Below, in pieces: positions 1-8,810 of a DNA stretch of 64,000 nt. The notes below the pieces were generated by a model. That model saw nothing but the letters and a program-made list of their open reading frames with translations. It ran no database searches and was not told where the DNA came from. Origin of the DNA: JABMQB01 sp964408795 (GTDB taxonomy: Bacteria; Bacteroidota; Bacteroidia; Bacteroidales; Prolixibacteraceae). Where the stretch lies: assembly GCA_964408795.1 (NCBI GenBank), contig CAYPAW010000054.1, positions 1 to 64,000 of the forward strand, read 5' to 3'. The position numbers were made by a program, and so were the translations under genes. The number at the start of each line of letters is the position of its first letter. Position 1 is the stretch's first letter.

Positions 1-2740
1 AAAAGGAGACTGGGCATGTATTAACTTTCAGCCCGAAAGTTCAGGAAATGCGATGAATTATGCCATCCTGAATTATGGCGGTGGAGCTTCTACATCAGCT
101 GTCATTAATATCTGGACCAGTGATGTACATATACAGCATTGTACGATCAGTAATTCTCCGGAACGGGGTATCTATATCGGTGAAAGTTCTCCGTTGATCC
201 ACGATTGTACGATTTCGGATAACAACCAGGATGGAGTCTACATTGCAGGATTCAATAAAACGACCGGTTTTAATTTTTATAACAACTTCTTCTCCAACAA
301 TTTAAACTGGGCCGTTCTGGCCGACCTGAAAGACATTGCGGTGAATATTACGCTGACCGGTAACAGCAGTACCGGTTCGGCGCACAACGGATTTGGAATT
401 TTCGGGGGGGTCTCCGGAACGGTTAGTTTTGATGGCAATGATGATTTTCCCTTTGTAGTTACTACAGCGGTCGTGGTTCAGGAAAATGCCTGGCTTAATT
501 TCACCCAGGGATCGGTCATCAAGTTCCATACTACCTGGGATAATATCAATGTATATGGGAGGCTTACTGCTTCAGGAACTGCTGCGAATCCGGTGGTGTT
601 TACTTCCCTGCTGGATGACACCTACGGAGGCGACACAAACAGTGATCTGAGCGATACCGAACCAGGCATAGGCGACTGGGCCTGTGTGACGTTGCAGCAA
701 ACCAGCTCGGAAAACCGGTTCGACCATACCTTTTTTCGGTATGGCGGGGGCGCCGGAACATCTTCTATGCTGATTATCTTTTCAAGTCAGACCATACTCA
801 ATCTGTGTGAGGTTGATTATTCCGCAGAAAGAGGGATCAATGTGTATGATTGTTCTCCGGATATTCATGATTGTTCCTTTACCGGCAATCAAACCGAGGG
901 AATTTATATAGCCGGGCTGGATCAGTCAAAAACCCTGAATTTCTATAACAACACATTTACCGATAACCTGGACTGGGCCGTAAACTGCGATCTGAAAGAG
1001 AATGCCGCTGATATAACTCTTTCGGGAAACAGCAGTACCGGTTCGGCGCACAACGGATTTGGAATTTTCGGTGCTGTAGCTTCCGATGTGACATTCGACG
1101 GAAACGATGGTTTTCCGTTTATTGTCAACTCCAATGTGGTTGTCCGGGAAGGGGCTTTGCTGAAATTTCCGGCCGGCACCGTGATAAAATTCAATACAGC
1201 CTGGGATAATGTGGATGTTTACGGAACGCTTTTATGCGACGGTACGCAAGGGTATCCGGTGGTATTCACCTCGTTGAAGGATGATGCCTTCGGGGGCGAT
1301 ACGAACGGAGATGCAGATGCTACGACCGCGGTATACGGGGACTGGGCAGCGGTTATTTTACGGGATGTGAGCACCGGGAATCAACTGAACCACTCCTACC
1401 TGCGGTATGGCGGGGGCGCCGGAACGATCTCTTCCCTGGAGATCCATTCCGGTCAATCGGAACTGAATGGCTGCAAAATCGATTACTCCGCAGAACGGGG
1501 GATCAATGTGTATGATTGTTCCCCGGATATCCATGATGGTTCTTTTACCGGCAATCAAACCGAGGGAATTCATATAACCGGGCTGGATGAGACAAAAAAC
1601 CTGAATTTTTACAACAATACATTCTCAGACAATATCCATTGGGCGGTAAACTGCAATCTGAAAGAGAATACCGCTGATATAACTCTTTCGGGTAACAGCA
1701 GTACCGGTTCGGCGCACAACGGATTTGGAATTTTCGGGAATATTGCAGAAAACACCCTCCTGAAAGGGCAGGCTGATTTTCCGTTTATTGTGAATGGGTC
1801 CATAGCCGTCAGAGAAGGGAAAAGGATGACAATTACCAAAGGTACCGGGGTTAAATTCAACTCGGCGTGGGATCGGATAGACGTTTCCGGAACCCTGGAT
1901 GCTACCGGCACCTATAGCCAACCTGTTTGTTTCACCTCGCTGTGTGATGACCAGCTCGGAGGCGATAGCAATAGCGACGGGAATACCACGGCGCCGGCAC
2001 CCGGTGACTGGGCAGGGATATACTTCCGGGATGTGAGTAGCGGGAATGTGCTTAAAAATGTGATAATCCGGTATGCCGGCGGAGCCGGAACTTCTGCCGC
2101 CCTGGATGTATTTTCAACCTATGTTTCGATTGATAGCTCAGAGGTGAGTTATTCCGCAGAACGGGGTTTATTTATCTCAGGCGCCCATCCGGTGATTCAA
2201 CGGTCAAAAATTATGCATAACCTGACCGATGGAATTCATACCACCTCCGGGGCACTGCCAACCCTTTCCCATAACCAGATTGTGGATAACGGGAATTACG
2301 GGGTGTACAACGCCGATGGATCCGTGGATGTGGATGCCCGGAACAACTGGTGGGGCCATTCCACCGGACCGTATCATCCCACGCTCAATCCATCCGGACT
2401 GGGCAATACGGTTACCGACCATGTGTTGTTTGATCCCTGGAACACCACTACATCCATTAGGGAAATAGCTTCTGAGGAGGAATTGGTCCTGAACCCGCAT
2501 TATCCCAATCCGGCTACTGGCGAAGTAACCATTCCGTTCAAACTGGGAAAAACAGGGAAAGTATCGCTTCAGGTGGTCGGTTTAGACGGAAAAATCGTAC
2601 ATACCCTGCTGAATGAATCCCGGACTGCAGGAATCCATCAGGTTTCCTTTGATTGTGAGCCATTCACCAACGGAACCTACCTGCTCCGGCTAACATCCGG
2701 AAGTTTTAGCAAGGTAAGACGTTTGGTGATCCTGAATTAG
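1..2740 (+). CDS. T9SS-secreted beta-helix repeat protein, 5'-truncated by window edge
   Basis: The reading frame is open to the first base, and codons from base 2 read as the repeat motif GDWACINFQ, so the gene starts before the window. The first ATG at 53 is internal. The product consists of parallel beta-helix-like units rich in Asn, Gly and Asp turns (NSSTGSAHNGFGIFG, RYGGGAGTSS, SAERGINVYD). The GDW codons at 5, 671, 1337 and 2003 give an exact period of 666 bp (222 residues). The last 85 or so residues (NPHYPNPATGEVTIPF through GTYLLRL to the basic end KVRRLVILN) form a type A T9SS C-terminal sorting domain. The protein is therefore probably passed through the outer membrane and released or anchored at the surface. 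Right-handed beta-helix folds occur in adhesins and polysaccharide lyases; I see no catalytic signature, so the function is unknown. The 3' end converges on the next gene with 26 bp between. Confidence 0.85.
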   Translation, partial: KGDWACINFQPESSGNAMNYAILNYGGGASTSAVINIWTSDVHIQHCTISNSPERGIYIGESSPLIHDCTISDNNQDGVYIAGFNKTTGFNFYNNFFSNNLNWAVLADLKDIAVNITLTGNSSTGSAHNGFGIFGGVSGTVSFDGNDDFPFVVTTAVVVQENAWLNFTQGSVIKFHTTWDNINVYGRLTASGTAANPVVFTSLLDDTYGGDTNSDLSDTEPGIGDWACVTLQQTSSENRFDHTFFRYGGGAGTSSMLIIFSSQTILNLCEVDYSAERGINVYDCSPDIHDCSFTGNQTEGIYIAGLDQSKTLNFYNNTFTDNLDWAVNCDLKENAADITLSGNSSTGSAHNGFGIFGAVASDVTFDGNDGFPFIVNSNVVVREGALLKFPAGTVIKFNTAWDNVDVYGTLLCDGTQGYPVVFTSLKDDAFGGDTNGDADATTAVYGDWAAVILRDVSTGNQLNHSYLRYGGGAGTISSLEIHSGQSELNGCKIDYSAERGINVYDCSPDIHDGSFTGNQTEGIHITGLDETKNLNFYNNTFSDNIHWAVNCNLKENTADITLSGNSSTGSAHNGFGIFGNIAENTLLKGQADFPFIVNGSIAVREGKRMTITKGTGVKFNSAWDRIDVSGTLDATGTYSQPVCFTSLCDDQLGGDSNSDGNTTAPAPGDWAGIYFRDVSSGNVLKNVIIRYAGGAGTSAALDVFSTYVSIDSSEVSYSAERGLFISGAHPVIQRSKIMHNLTDGIHTTSGALPTLSHNQIVDNGNYGVYNADGSVDVDARNNWWGHSTGPYHPTLNPSGLGNTVTDHVLFDPWNTTTSIREIASEEELVLNPHYPNPATGEVTIPFKLGKTGKVSLQVVGLDGKIVHTLLNESRTAGIHQVSFDCEPFTNGTYLLRLTSGSFSKVRRLVILN
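5..2002 (+). repeat. three tandem 666-bp coding repeats plus partial fourth
   Basis: Units start at 5, 671 and 1337; a diverged fourth starts at 2003. Spacing is exactly 666 bp each time. A 44-nt stretch beginning at 362, 1028 and 1694 is identical in all three copies, codon wobble positions included, which indicates recent duplication or ongoing gene conversion. Confidence 0.85.
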
Positions 2741-2766
2741 AAACTGATTCATAAAACCGAACGGAA

Positions 2767-5187
2767 TTAGAAGTCAGAAAGAACAGAAAAAAGAAGATTA
2801 ATACCGGGAGCAACTACTCCGGATGAATAGGGGCGGTAGCGTTTATCCAGGATATTCTCAATTCCTCCGCTGAAACGTAAGTGTTGGTTCACTTTATAGG
2901 ATGATTTGATGTTCAGGGTCCACCAACCGGGTGAGGTTGGGTTTCCCTGTTCGTCAGGCACATAAAGGTAAGGTTTGTCCCTTTCCGATTCGGCCAGGTT
3001 ATGATAGTCGATTTTTCCGCTGTAATCGGTATAAAGGTCGATCGTCCAGGATCGGTTTCGGAAGATCAGGTGCGAATTTCCGAAGGTTGGGGCTACATGC
3101 CGGACGGGTTTGTGTTCTGCGTCTTCGCCTTTTGTGACAGTGATCATGTGGCGGGTGCGAAGAAAACGGTTCAGGATGTATTCAAAAGTGAAACTCCCGC
3201 CGTAAATATGGGCCGATTCCGCATTGATCAGGGCTTCCACCTTGCTTAATTCCCCGTCATAAAAAATGGAATCGGCTCCTCCAAGGGGGAAGTCCCGACG
3301 TACCATAGCATTCTTCAGGTGGGTATAGAAACCGTTTAGTTCAAAACGTGCTTTGTGAAGGCAGTTTCTGATGAGGCTTACTTCGCAGCCCCGGGCATAT
3401 TCCGGTTTCAGCCCGGGATTCGGAACCACCACATTTCCCGGTTCGGAATCAAAGACCTTGGCGATATCATCGATATTGGGAGACCGGAAGCCGGTTGTAA
3501 TCATACCGTTTACCTGCCACAATTCGGAGGGTCGCCAGACCAACCCAATGTTTCCGTTCACAGCAGAATTCGTTGTGTTGAACCCGGAGAAAGGGAAATC
3601 GTAGAAATCGTTTGAAAAGATTCCTTTTGCATGGGTTAAGGTATACCGGAGGCCTGACTGAAGGGTGACCTTTTTCCCGCATTGCCGTTTGTAGGTCAGA
3701 TAGCCGGCATAACTCCGGTACCGTGAATCATCCGGATAACGCGATGCTGCCGGCACGGAAGAATCATCCGGCAGATGGATGGTTTCCCCGGTTGAATGGA
3801 GCGTATTGAGATAGCATTCCATTCCGTAATAGATCAGGTTGTGGGTATTGAATTGTTTATCAAAATCCAGGTTGAAAGAAGCCACATGAAGTTTCTCGAC
3901 CCTTCTTTGCCGTTCCGGGTCATCCAGTTTCCGGTCGTTCCGGCTTTCTTCAAAATACTGGAACGCAGCAATGAGCGTCATCCGATCGAATAAAAAAGTC
4001 TCCTTTCTCCATTGGATATTCAGGTTTTGCATTGCCCATACCTGGGGGCCGTAATACCATTCGCCATATTTCAGTTTTTCCCCGGAATAAACGATAAGAC
4101 GGTCATAACGGGGTATATCGGATGAGGCGGAATAGTGGCTGCCGAAGGTTAATTCAAAAGAATGATCCGGGCGGTAGCGGGCTTTTGCCATGAGGTTCAG
4201 TTGTGTATATCCAGTGTAACGCTGAATCTCCGGGTTATCATTTTTCATCACATGATCGGTCGTTTCAAACCGGGTGTCGGCAACATATTCAGGACGCAGG
4301 TAATCAACCGGGCCGTGGGAGCCCATTTTCAGGTCGTTGAAATCGCTGTAGGTAATACTGCCCAGCAGAGCCAGCTTTTTCGATCCGTAGTTGAAATGGG
4401 TATGAATCGTTTTTTCGCGGTTGGCAGTGGAGTAGCGCGCAAGAAGATGCGTGGAAAGATCATTCTCTTCAAGGGTTGTGAGTTTGGGTGTCAGGGTATG
4501 AAACCCCATGACTCCCCCCATGGCATCGCTTCCGTACATGACCGATCCGGGGCCGAAAATGATTTCTGTATGTTCCGTGGCGTTGGCATCCAGAGAGATG
4601 ACGTTGTGCAGGTTCCCGCTTCGGAAAATAGCGTTGTTCATGCGGACTCCATCCACCACAATTAAAACCCGGTTGGCGGAGAACCCACGGATCATCGGAC
4701 TTCCGCCTCCCATTTGGCTTTTCTGTATGAAAATGCCCCCTTTGCTTCCCAGCAAGTCAGCTGAGGTCTGCGGATTCAACATATAGACATCCTCAATGCC
4801 CAGTGTCAGCACTTTATTCGGAATTTCAGTTCTTGCCTGTTCCCTGCGGCTCACAGATACAATAATCTCATCCAGCCGAATCGGATCTTCAATCAACAGA
4901 ACGATATTTCCTTGGGATGTAAGCTCCGAACGATTCGTTTTGTAGGTCAGGTAGGAGGAGTGTTTAAAATGAATGGTTTCTTCCGGTTTAAAAAGGTCAA
5001 CATTCGCTTTTCCCAGGCTGTCAGTCTGGGTTGAAAAAGATTCCGAATAGACCAAAACTCCCTGGAGAGGTTTTCCGGTTTCTGCATCAAAAACAGTAAG
5101 TTGCTGACTCTTCAGGCTCAGAACAGCAAAAAGCATCAGAAAGAAAAAAAGGAATGGTTTCAATTTTATGGAATTACAGATTCTCAA
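2767..5187 (-). CDS. TonB-dependent outer-membrane receptor
   Basis: This is an 806-residue receptor. It has a signal peptide (KLKPFLFFFLMLFAVLSLKS) and a carboxypeptidase-regulatory-like domain at about 28-110. A plug domain follows at about 115-225 (GGIFIQKSQMGGGSPMIRG, VVDGVRMNNAIFRSG, VMYGSDAMGGVMG). A long beta-barrel then ends in Phe (SVLSDF). A FRAP-like element (TGFRSPNIDD) followed by NPGLKPE recalls the FRAP and NPNL boxes of haem/haemoglobin receptors, but related motifs occur in other TonB receptors, so the substrate is only a guess. The frame offers no upstream ATG before a stop at 5203. I take TTG at 5187 as the start; GAGGGGGG lies just upstream and the start gives a sensible signal peptide. 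An internal ATG (residue 18) would cut the signal peptide. It lies 63 bp behind an ABC exporter pair on the same strand and may be co-transcribed with it. Confidence 0.88.
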   Translation of the reverse strand: MRICNSIKLKPFLFFFLMLFAVLSLKSQQLTVFDAETGKPLQGVLVYSESFSTQTDSLGKANVDLFKPEETIHFKHSSYLTYKTNRSELTSQGNIVLLIEDPIRLDEIIVSVSRREQARTEIPNKVLTLGIEDVYMLNPQTSADLLGSKGGIFIQKSQMGGGSPMIRGFSANRVLIVVDGVRMNNAIFRSGNLHNVISLDANATEHTEIIFGPGSVMYGSDAMGGVMGFHTLTPKLTTLEENDLSTHLLARYSTANREKTIHTHFNYGSKKLALLGSITYSDFNDLKMGSHGPVDYLRPEYVADTRFETTDHVMKNDNPEIQRYTGYTQLNLMAKARYRPDHSFELTFGSHYSASSDIPRYDRLIVYSGEKLKYGEWYYGPQVWAMQNLNIQWRKETFLFDRMTLIAAFQYFEESRNDRKLDDPERQRRVEKLHVASFNLDFDKQFNTHNLIYYGMECYLNTLHSTGETIHLPDDSSVPAASRYPDDSRYRSYAGYLTYKRQCGKKVTLQSGLRYTLTHAKGIFSNDFYDFPFSGFNTTNSAVNGNIGLVWRPSELWQVNGMITTGFRSPNIDDIAKVFDSEPGNVVVPNPGLKPEYARGCEVSLIRNCLHKARFELNGFYTHLKNAMVRRDFPLGGADSIFYDGELSKVEALINAESAHIYGGSFTFEYILNRFLRTRHMITVTKGEDAEHKPVRHVAPTFGNSHLIFRNRSWTIDLYTDYSGKIDYHNLAESERDKPYLYVPDEQGNPTSPGWWTLNIKSSYKVNQHLRFSGGIENILDKRYRPYSSGVVAPGINLLFSVLSDF

Positions 5188-5250
5188 GTGGTTTATCCCC
5201 CCTCAAAAATTGTACCCCTTCGATGGGTTTCGTGGAAGAATTCCGGAATG

Positions 5251-6603
5251 TCAGTTTTTATACCTGAGCCATTTGATCAGTTCTTTGAAGGTTACTTTTT
5301 TCCCATACATGAGGATCCCGGTTCGATAGATCTTGGCCGCTACCCGGATGGCTCCCAGGGTGGTCAGTACCAGCAACGCCATCGAGAGCAAAAGCTCCCA
5401 CACTGGAACATCATAGGGCACCCGCGCCAGCATGGCTACAGGGGATGTCAGGGGTATCATCGAAGCCCAGAAGGCGATAGGTCCTTCGGGATTCCGGGCT
5501 ATCGGGAAAAGAACAATAATCGAGAGGATCAACGGAAAGGTGATCGGAAAGACCATTTGCTGGCTGTCTTCATCGTTATCCACCGCAGCACCTACAGCCC
5601 CCAGAAGAGAACTGTAAAGAAGATAGCCTGCCAGAAAATAAAAGATAAAAGAGAAAAGGATCAGGTTCAGGTTCAGGTTGCCAATCATATCAATAATCTC
5701 CAGCACCTGATGCTGAGACCCTGTTTGGGCTGCAGTCTGACTGGCTGCCGGGTTGATCTGTTGTTGGCTTTCCATGATGCTTTGCCCCATCTGCTGTGCC
5801 TGTTCTGGGGTGAAAAATCCCTGAAGGATGGTAACTGCTACTAACCCAATAACAATCCATATGGCTACCTGAGTCAGACCTACCAGTGCCGTCCCTACTA
5901 TTTTACCGAACATCAGCTGAACCGGTTTGACCGAAGAAACAATCACCTCTACAATCCGGTTCTTTTTTTCTTCCATGACACTTCGCATCACCATCGACCC
6001 ATACATAAATACAAAAAAGTAGATGATGAATCCCATGATATAGCTGGCACCAAAAGCCACAAAGGAGTTGCTTTTTTTCTCTTTGCCCGTATCGGTGATT
6101 TTTACACTGTTCAGTTGCACGCGTGTACGCGTGGCTGCCAGCCTTTCTTCCAGGTCGGGAACCTGGGTCTCCTCAATAACTTTCTGCTTTTTGTCGTTCT
6201 CAATAAAACGGCTTAACCGGGATTCAATCTCCTCGATCAGTTCAAAGGGGACCTGTTTCCCGGATGTTAGCGTCGCCGCATTGGTTGTGTAGATATTGGC
6301 CGGAATATAGAGCAACGCATAAAAGGAAGTGTTCCGGATCGTGTTTTTCAATTCGTTGTACTCCTCTGCCGGTACAAACGTATATTTTGTGTATCCTTCC
6401 TGGTCCAACTCTCCGAGGAACAGGCCTGATTCATCGTATACGGCAATCTCTCTTTCCTCTTTGTCCCCTCTCATAGCCAGTAAAACAGGGATCACAATCA
6501 GCCCGGCCATAAAAAAAGGGACCAACAGGGTTGTGATGATGAATGATTTCTTTTTTACCCGGGTGAGGTATTCACGTTTTAATATCAGAAAGGATTTATT
6601 CAT
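5251..6603 (-). CDS. ABC-2 type exporter permease (NatB-like)
   Basis: The first transmembrane helix follows a short basic N-terminus (MNKSFLILKREYLTRVKKKSFIITT). A large extracytoplasmic domain of about 170 residues comes next. The rest is the ABC-2 helix bundle with the conserved cytoplasmic segment MEEKKNRIVEVIVSSVKP that contacts the ATPase. The product is 450 residues from ATG at 6603. A longer frame reaches 6654 but would overlap the upstream ATPase gene and add a non-membrane tail, so 6603 is preferred. A Gln-rich stretch (QQMGQSIMESQQQ) lies in the loop before the last helices. It should form a transporter with the ATPase encoded just upstream. NatAB relatives export sodium ions or small molecules; the substrate here cannot be read from sequence. 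Confidence 0.85.
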   Translation of the reverse strand: MNKSFLILKREYLTRVKKKSFIITTLLVPFFMAGLIVIPVLLAMRGDKEEREIAVYDESGLFLGELDQEGYTKYTFVPAEEYNELKNTIRNTSFYALLYIPANIYTTNAATLTSGKQVPFELIEEIESRLSRFIENDKKQKVIEETQVPDLEERLAATRTRVQLNSVKITDTGKEKKSNSFVAFGASYIMGFIIYFFVFMYGSMVMRSVMEEKKNRIVEVIVSSVKPVQLMFGKIVGTALVGLTQVAIWIVIGLVAVTILQGFFTPEQAQQMGQSIMESQQQINPAASQTAAQTGSQHQVLEIIDMIGNLNLNLILFSFIFYFLAGYLLYSSLLGAVGAAVDNDEDSQQMVFPITFPLILSIIVLFPIARNPEGPIAFWASMIPLTSPVAMLARVPYDVPVWELLLSMALLVLTTLGAIRVAAKIYRTGILMYGKKVTFKELIKWLRYKN

Positions 6604-6613
6604 GTTTTTTGTT

Positions 6614-7534
6614 TTAGTGGGTATTGGCTGATTCCACCGCTTTGATGAAAACATCGTTCATGCTTGGGATCACCTCCTCAAATGAAACAATCTGCGCAAC
6701 CGGAAGCAGCATCTGGATCAATTCGTTATTGGCGCTTCCATTGACAAATTCAACCGTAAGGTGTTTAACTTCCCTCTCTTCCGTATGTTTCAGGATACGG
6801 TATTTCTTCAGGGCTTCGTTTACTTTCTCCATATCTCCCTGATAGGTAATCTCAAACATATTCGACTTATAGGCCTCCCTGATTTTTTCGGTTGGTCCGT
6901 CCACAATCTTATAGGATTTATTGATCAGGGCGATATGATCACACAATTCTTCCACCGATCCCATGTTGTGGGTGGAAAAAAGAATGGTGGCTCCCTGCTC
7001 CCTGAGTTTGAGTACTTCCTGTTTAATCAGATGGGCATTGATCGGATCAAAGCCACTGAAGGGTTCATCGAAAATCAGCAGACTGGGTTTGTGGACTACG
7101 GTGGTTATGAACTGCACCTTTTGCTGCATTCCTTTGGAAAGCTCCTCTACTTTTTTTTCCCACCATGGCAGGATGTCGAATTTCTTGAACCAGTACTTCA
7201 GATTGTGAACTGCTTCGGCATGCGAAAGTCCCTTGAGACGAGAAAGGTAAATAGCCTGTTCTCCGATTTTCATCTTTTTATACAATCCGCGTTCTTCGGG
7301 CAGGTATCCGATTTGTTCCACATCGGAAGCTTTTAGTTTACGGCCCTTCAGGTACAATGCTCCCTTGTCGGGGGCTGTTATCTGATTGATTATCCGGATC
7401 AGGGTGGTTTTCCCGGCTCCGTTAGGGCCCAGCAATCCGAAAATACTCCCTTTCTCAACCGACAGGCTGACATCAGTCAGCGCCTGCACAGAAGCAAAGG
7501 TTTTATCGATATGATGCGCACTGAAAAACTCCAT
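6614..7534 (-). CDS. ABC transporter ATP-binding protein (NatA-like)
   Basis: This is a 306-residue ABC ATPase. The Walker A motif GPNGAGKT is at 36-43, the ABC signature appears as LSKGMQQKVQ, Walker B as LLIFDEPFSG, and the H-loop as LFSTHNMGSVEEL. The last 80 or so residues are the small C-terminal extension (DUF4162-like) common in NatA/CcmA-type exporters. The stop codon lies 10 bp before the permease start, so the two are translationally close and form one exporter at the inner membrane. It is probably the first gene of a unit that runs through the permease and perhaps the TonB receptor. Confidence 0.92.
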   Translation of the reverse strand: MEFFSAHHIDKTFASVQALTDVSLSVEKGSIFGLLGPNGAGKTTLIRIINQITAPDKGALYLKGRKLKASDVEQIGYLPEERGLYKKMKIGEQAIYLSRLKGLSHAEAVHNLKYWFKKFDILPWWEKKVEELSKGMQQKVQFITTVVHKPSLLIFDEPFSGFDPINAHLIKQEVLKLREQGATILFSTHNMGSVEELCDHIALINKSYKIVDGPTEKIREAYKSNMFEITYQGDMEKVNEALKKYRILKHTEEREVKHLTVEFVNGSANNELIQMLLPVAQIVSFEEVIPSMNDVFIKAVESANTH

Positions 7535-7596
7535 AAAGATTATTTTGTGTATATGTATTGGAAATACCTGTCGAATTACGAATTTTTTTCTTCCTT

Positions 7597-8589
7597 TTAT
7601 TTCTCAAGTTTGAGTTGATTGAGTTTTGAGTTTATGGATTCCCATTCTGTGTTTGTCAGGTCGAACTGAAGAGCCTCAGCATTTTCTCTGATTTGCCGGG
7701 GTGTTCTTGATCCTGCCAGCACACAGGATATGGCTGGTTGCCGGAGGGTCCACCGGAGAACCAGTTGGGCCAGGGTTACCCCATGGGCATCTGCTATCGG
7801 CTTGATGGAATCAAGAAAGGCATTGATCGTTGAAAGATTGGGTTCCCGGAAGTATGGAGTGTTGGGTCGGTGGTCGCCTTCTCCGAACCGATGTCCCGGT
7901 TTGATTTTTCCGGTGAGCACACCCCGCTGCAGTGGACTATAGGCAATAATCCCCACATGATTTTTCAGGCTCCACGGAACCAGTTCTTTTTCAATATCGC
8001 GTAAGACCATGCTGTAAGGCACCTGGTTGGTTGAAAGCCGTGTGTATTGAACCGCTTTTTTCAATTCCTCCAGGGAATAGTTGCTTACTCCCCCTGCCAG
8101 GATCTTACCCTGTTGTTTAAGTATCTCCAGGGCTTCCATGGTTTCTTCGATGGGGGTCCCCGGGTCCGGCCAATGCTGCTGATACAGTTCAATGTAATCG
8201 GTACCCAGCCTCTTCAGGGATTCTTCGCATTCACGCAGGATGCTTTCTTTGCGGCCGTTCCGGTATATATCGGTCAGGGTTCCGTCGTTCATGGGGGTAT
8301 CTTTGTAATGCAGTTTGCCTTCATTCCGATCCCAGATAAGACCAAACTTCGTCAGGATCTGTACTTTATCACGTTTTCCCCGGATGGCTTTACCAATCAG
8401 TTTCTCGCTTAATCCGAATCCGTAAACCGGTGCTGTATCAAGGGTCGTAACTCCCAGATCAATGGATTCTTCCACCGCTTTAACGGCTTGTTTTTCATCG
8501 GTGCCACCCCAGAGCCATCCTCCGATTGCCCAGGATCCGAAAGCAATCGGGGTTAGGTTAATGTCGGTGCCAGGTAATCGATTCTTCAT
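7597..8589 (-). CDS. aldo/keto reductase
   Basis: This 330-residue NADPH-dependent oxidoreductase is a TIM barrel. The catalytic tetrad is visible: Asp in TLDTAPVYGFG, Tyr in the same motif, Lys in VQILTKFGL and His in YQQHWPDP. The C-terminal nucleotide-binding part reads LAGSRTPRQIRENAEAL. Relatives reduce aldehydes, sugars and ketosteroids; the substrate is unknown. ATG at 8589 is chosen over TTG at 8607, because a TTTG/TATCTTTG promoter (8605-8634) covers the longer start and would leave it outside the message. The gene is divergent from the exported AGE-family protein, which hints at a sugar-related role, but this is inference. Confidence 0.88.
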   Translation of the reverse strand: MKNRLPGTDINLTPIAFGSWAIGGWLWGGTDEKQAVKAVEESIDLGVTTLDTAPVYGFGLSEKLIGKAIRGKRDKVQILTKFGLIWDRNEGKLHYKDTPMNDGTLTDIYRNGRKESILRECEESLKRLGTDYIELYQQHWPDPGTPIEETMEALEILKQQGKILAGGVSNYSLEELKKAVQYTRLSTNQVPYSMVLRDIEKELVPWSLKNHVGIIAYSPLQRGVLTGKIKPGHRFGEGDHRPNTPYFREPNLSTINAFLDSIKPIADAHGVTLAQLVLRWTLRQPAISCVLAGSRTPRQIRENAEALQFDLTNTEWESINSKLNQLKLEK

Positions 8590-8604
8590 GCCAATAATTT
8601 TTTG

Positions 8605-8634
8605 CAAAGATAATGAGTTCGTTCCTTAATCAAA
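8605..8634 (-). promoter_or_regulatory. Bacteroidota-type promoter for the aldo/keto reductase
   Basis: On the minus strand, TTTG (8634-8631) is followed after 18 bp by TATCTTTG (8612-8605), matching the Bacteroidota -33/-7 consensus. The start codon is about 16 bp downstream, giving a very short leader. Confidence 0.55.
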
Positions 8635-8810
8635 CCCTGATTGTTCCGGAAAGTTCAGGTTTAGAAACAACGGATTCCGGTTCGTTCTTACCCCAGCAAC
8701 AGAAAATACAGCTCATCTGCAGATCAGATCGCAGAGATGTTATTATCTTTACTCCGGAAAACAGGGATACCGAAGATTCCTTTTTTGTACAACCAGCTAA
8801 TCAAGACCGA

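Noticed and set aside
2767..5187. Firm assignment of the TonB-dependent receptor as a haem receptor
   Set aside because: FRAP/NPNL-like motifs are suggestive, but there are no haem-handling genes nearby and similar motifs occur in other receptors.
8613..8810. Longer start for the AGE-family lipoprotein
   Set aside because: The extra 66 residues would precede the signal peptide and overlap the divergent promoter; ATG at 8811 gives a normal lipoprotein signal.
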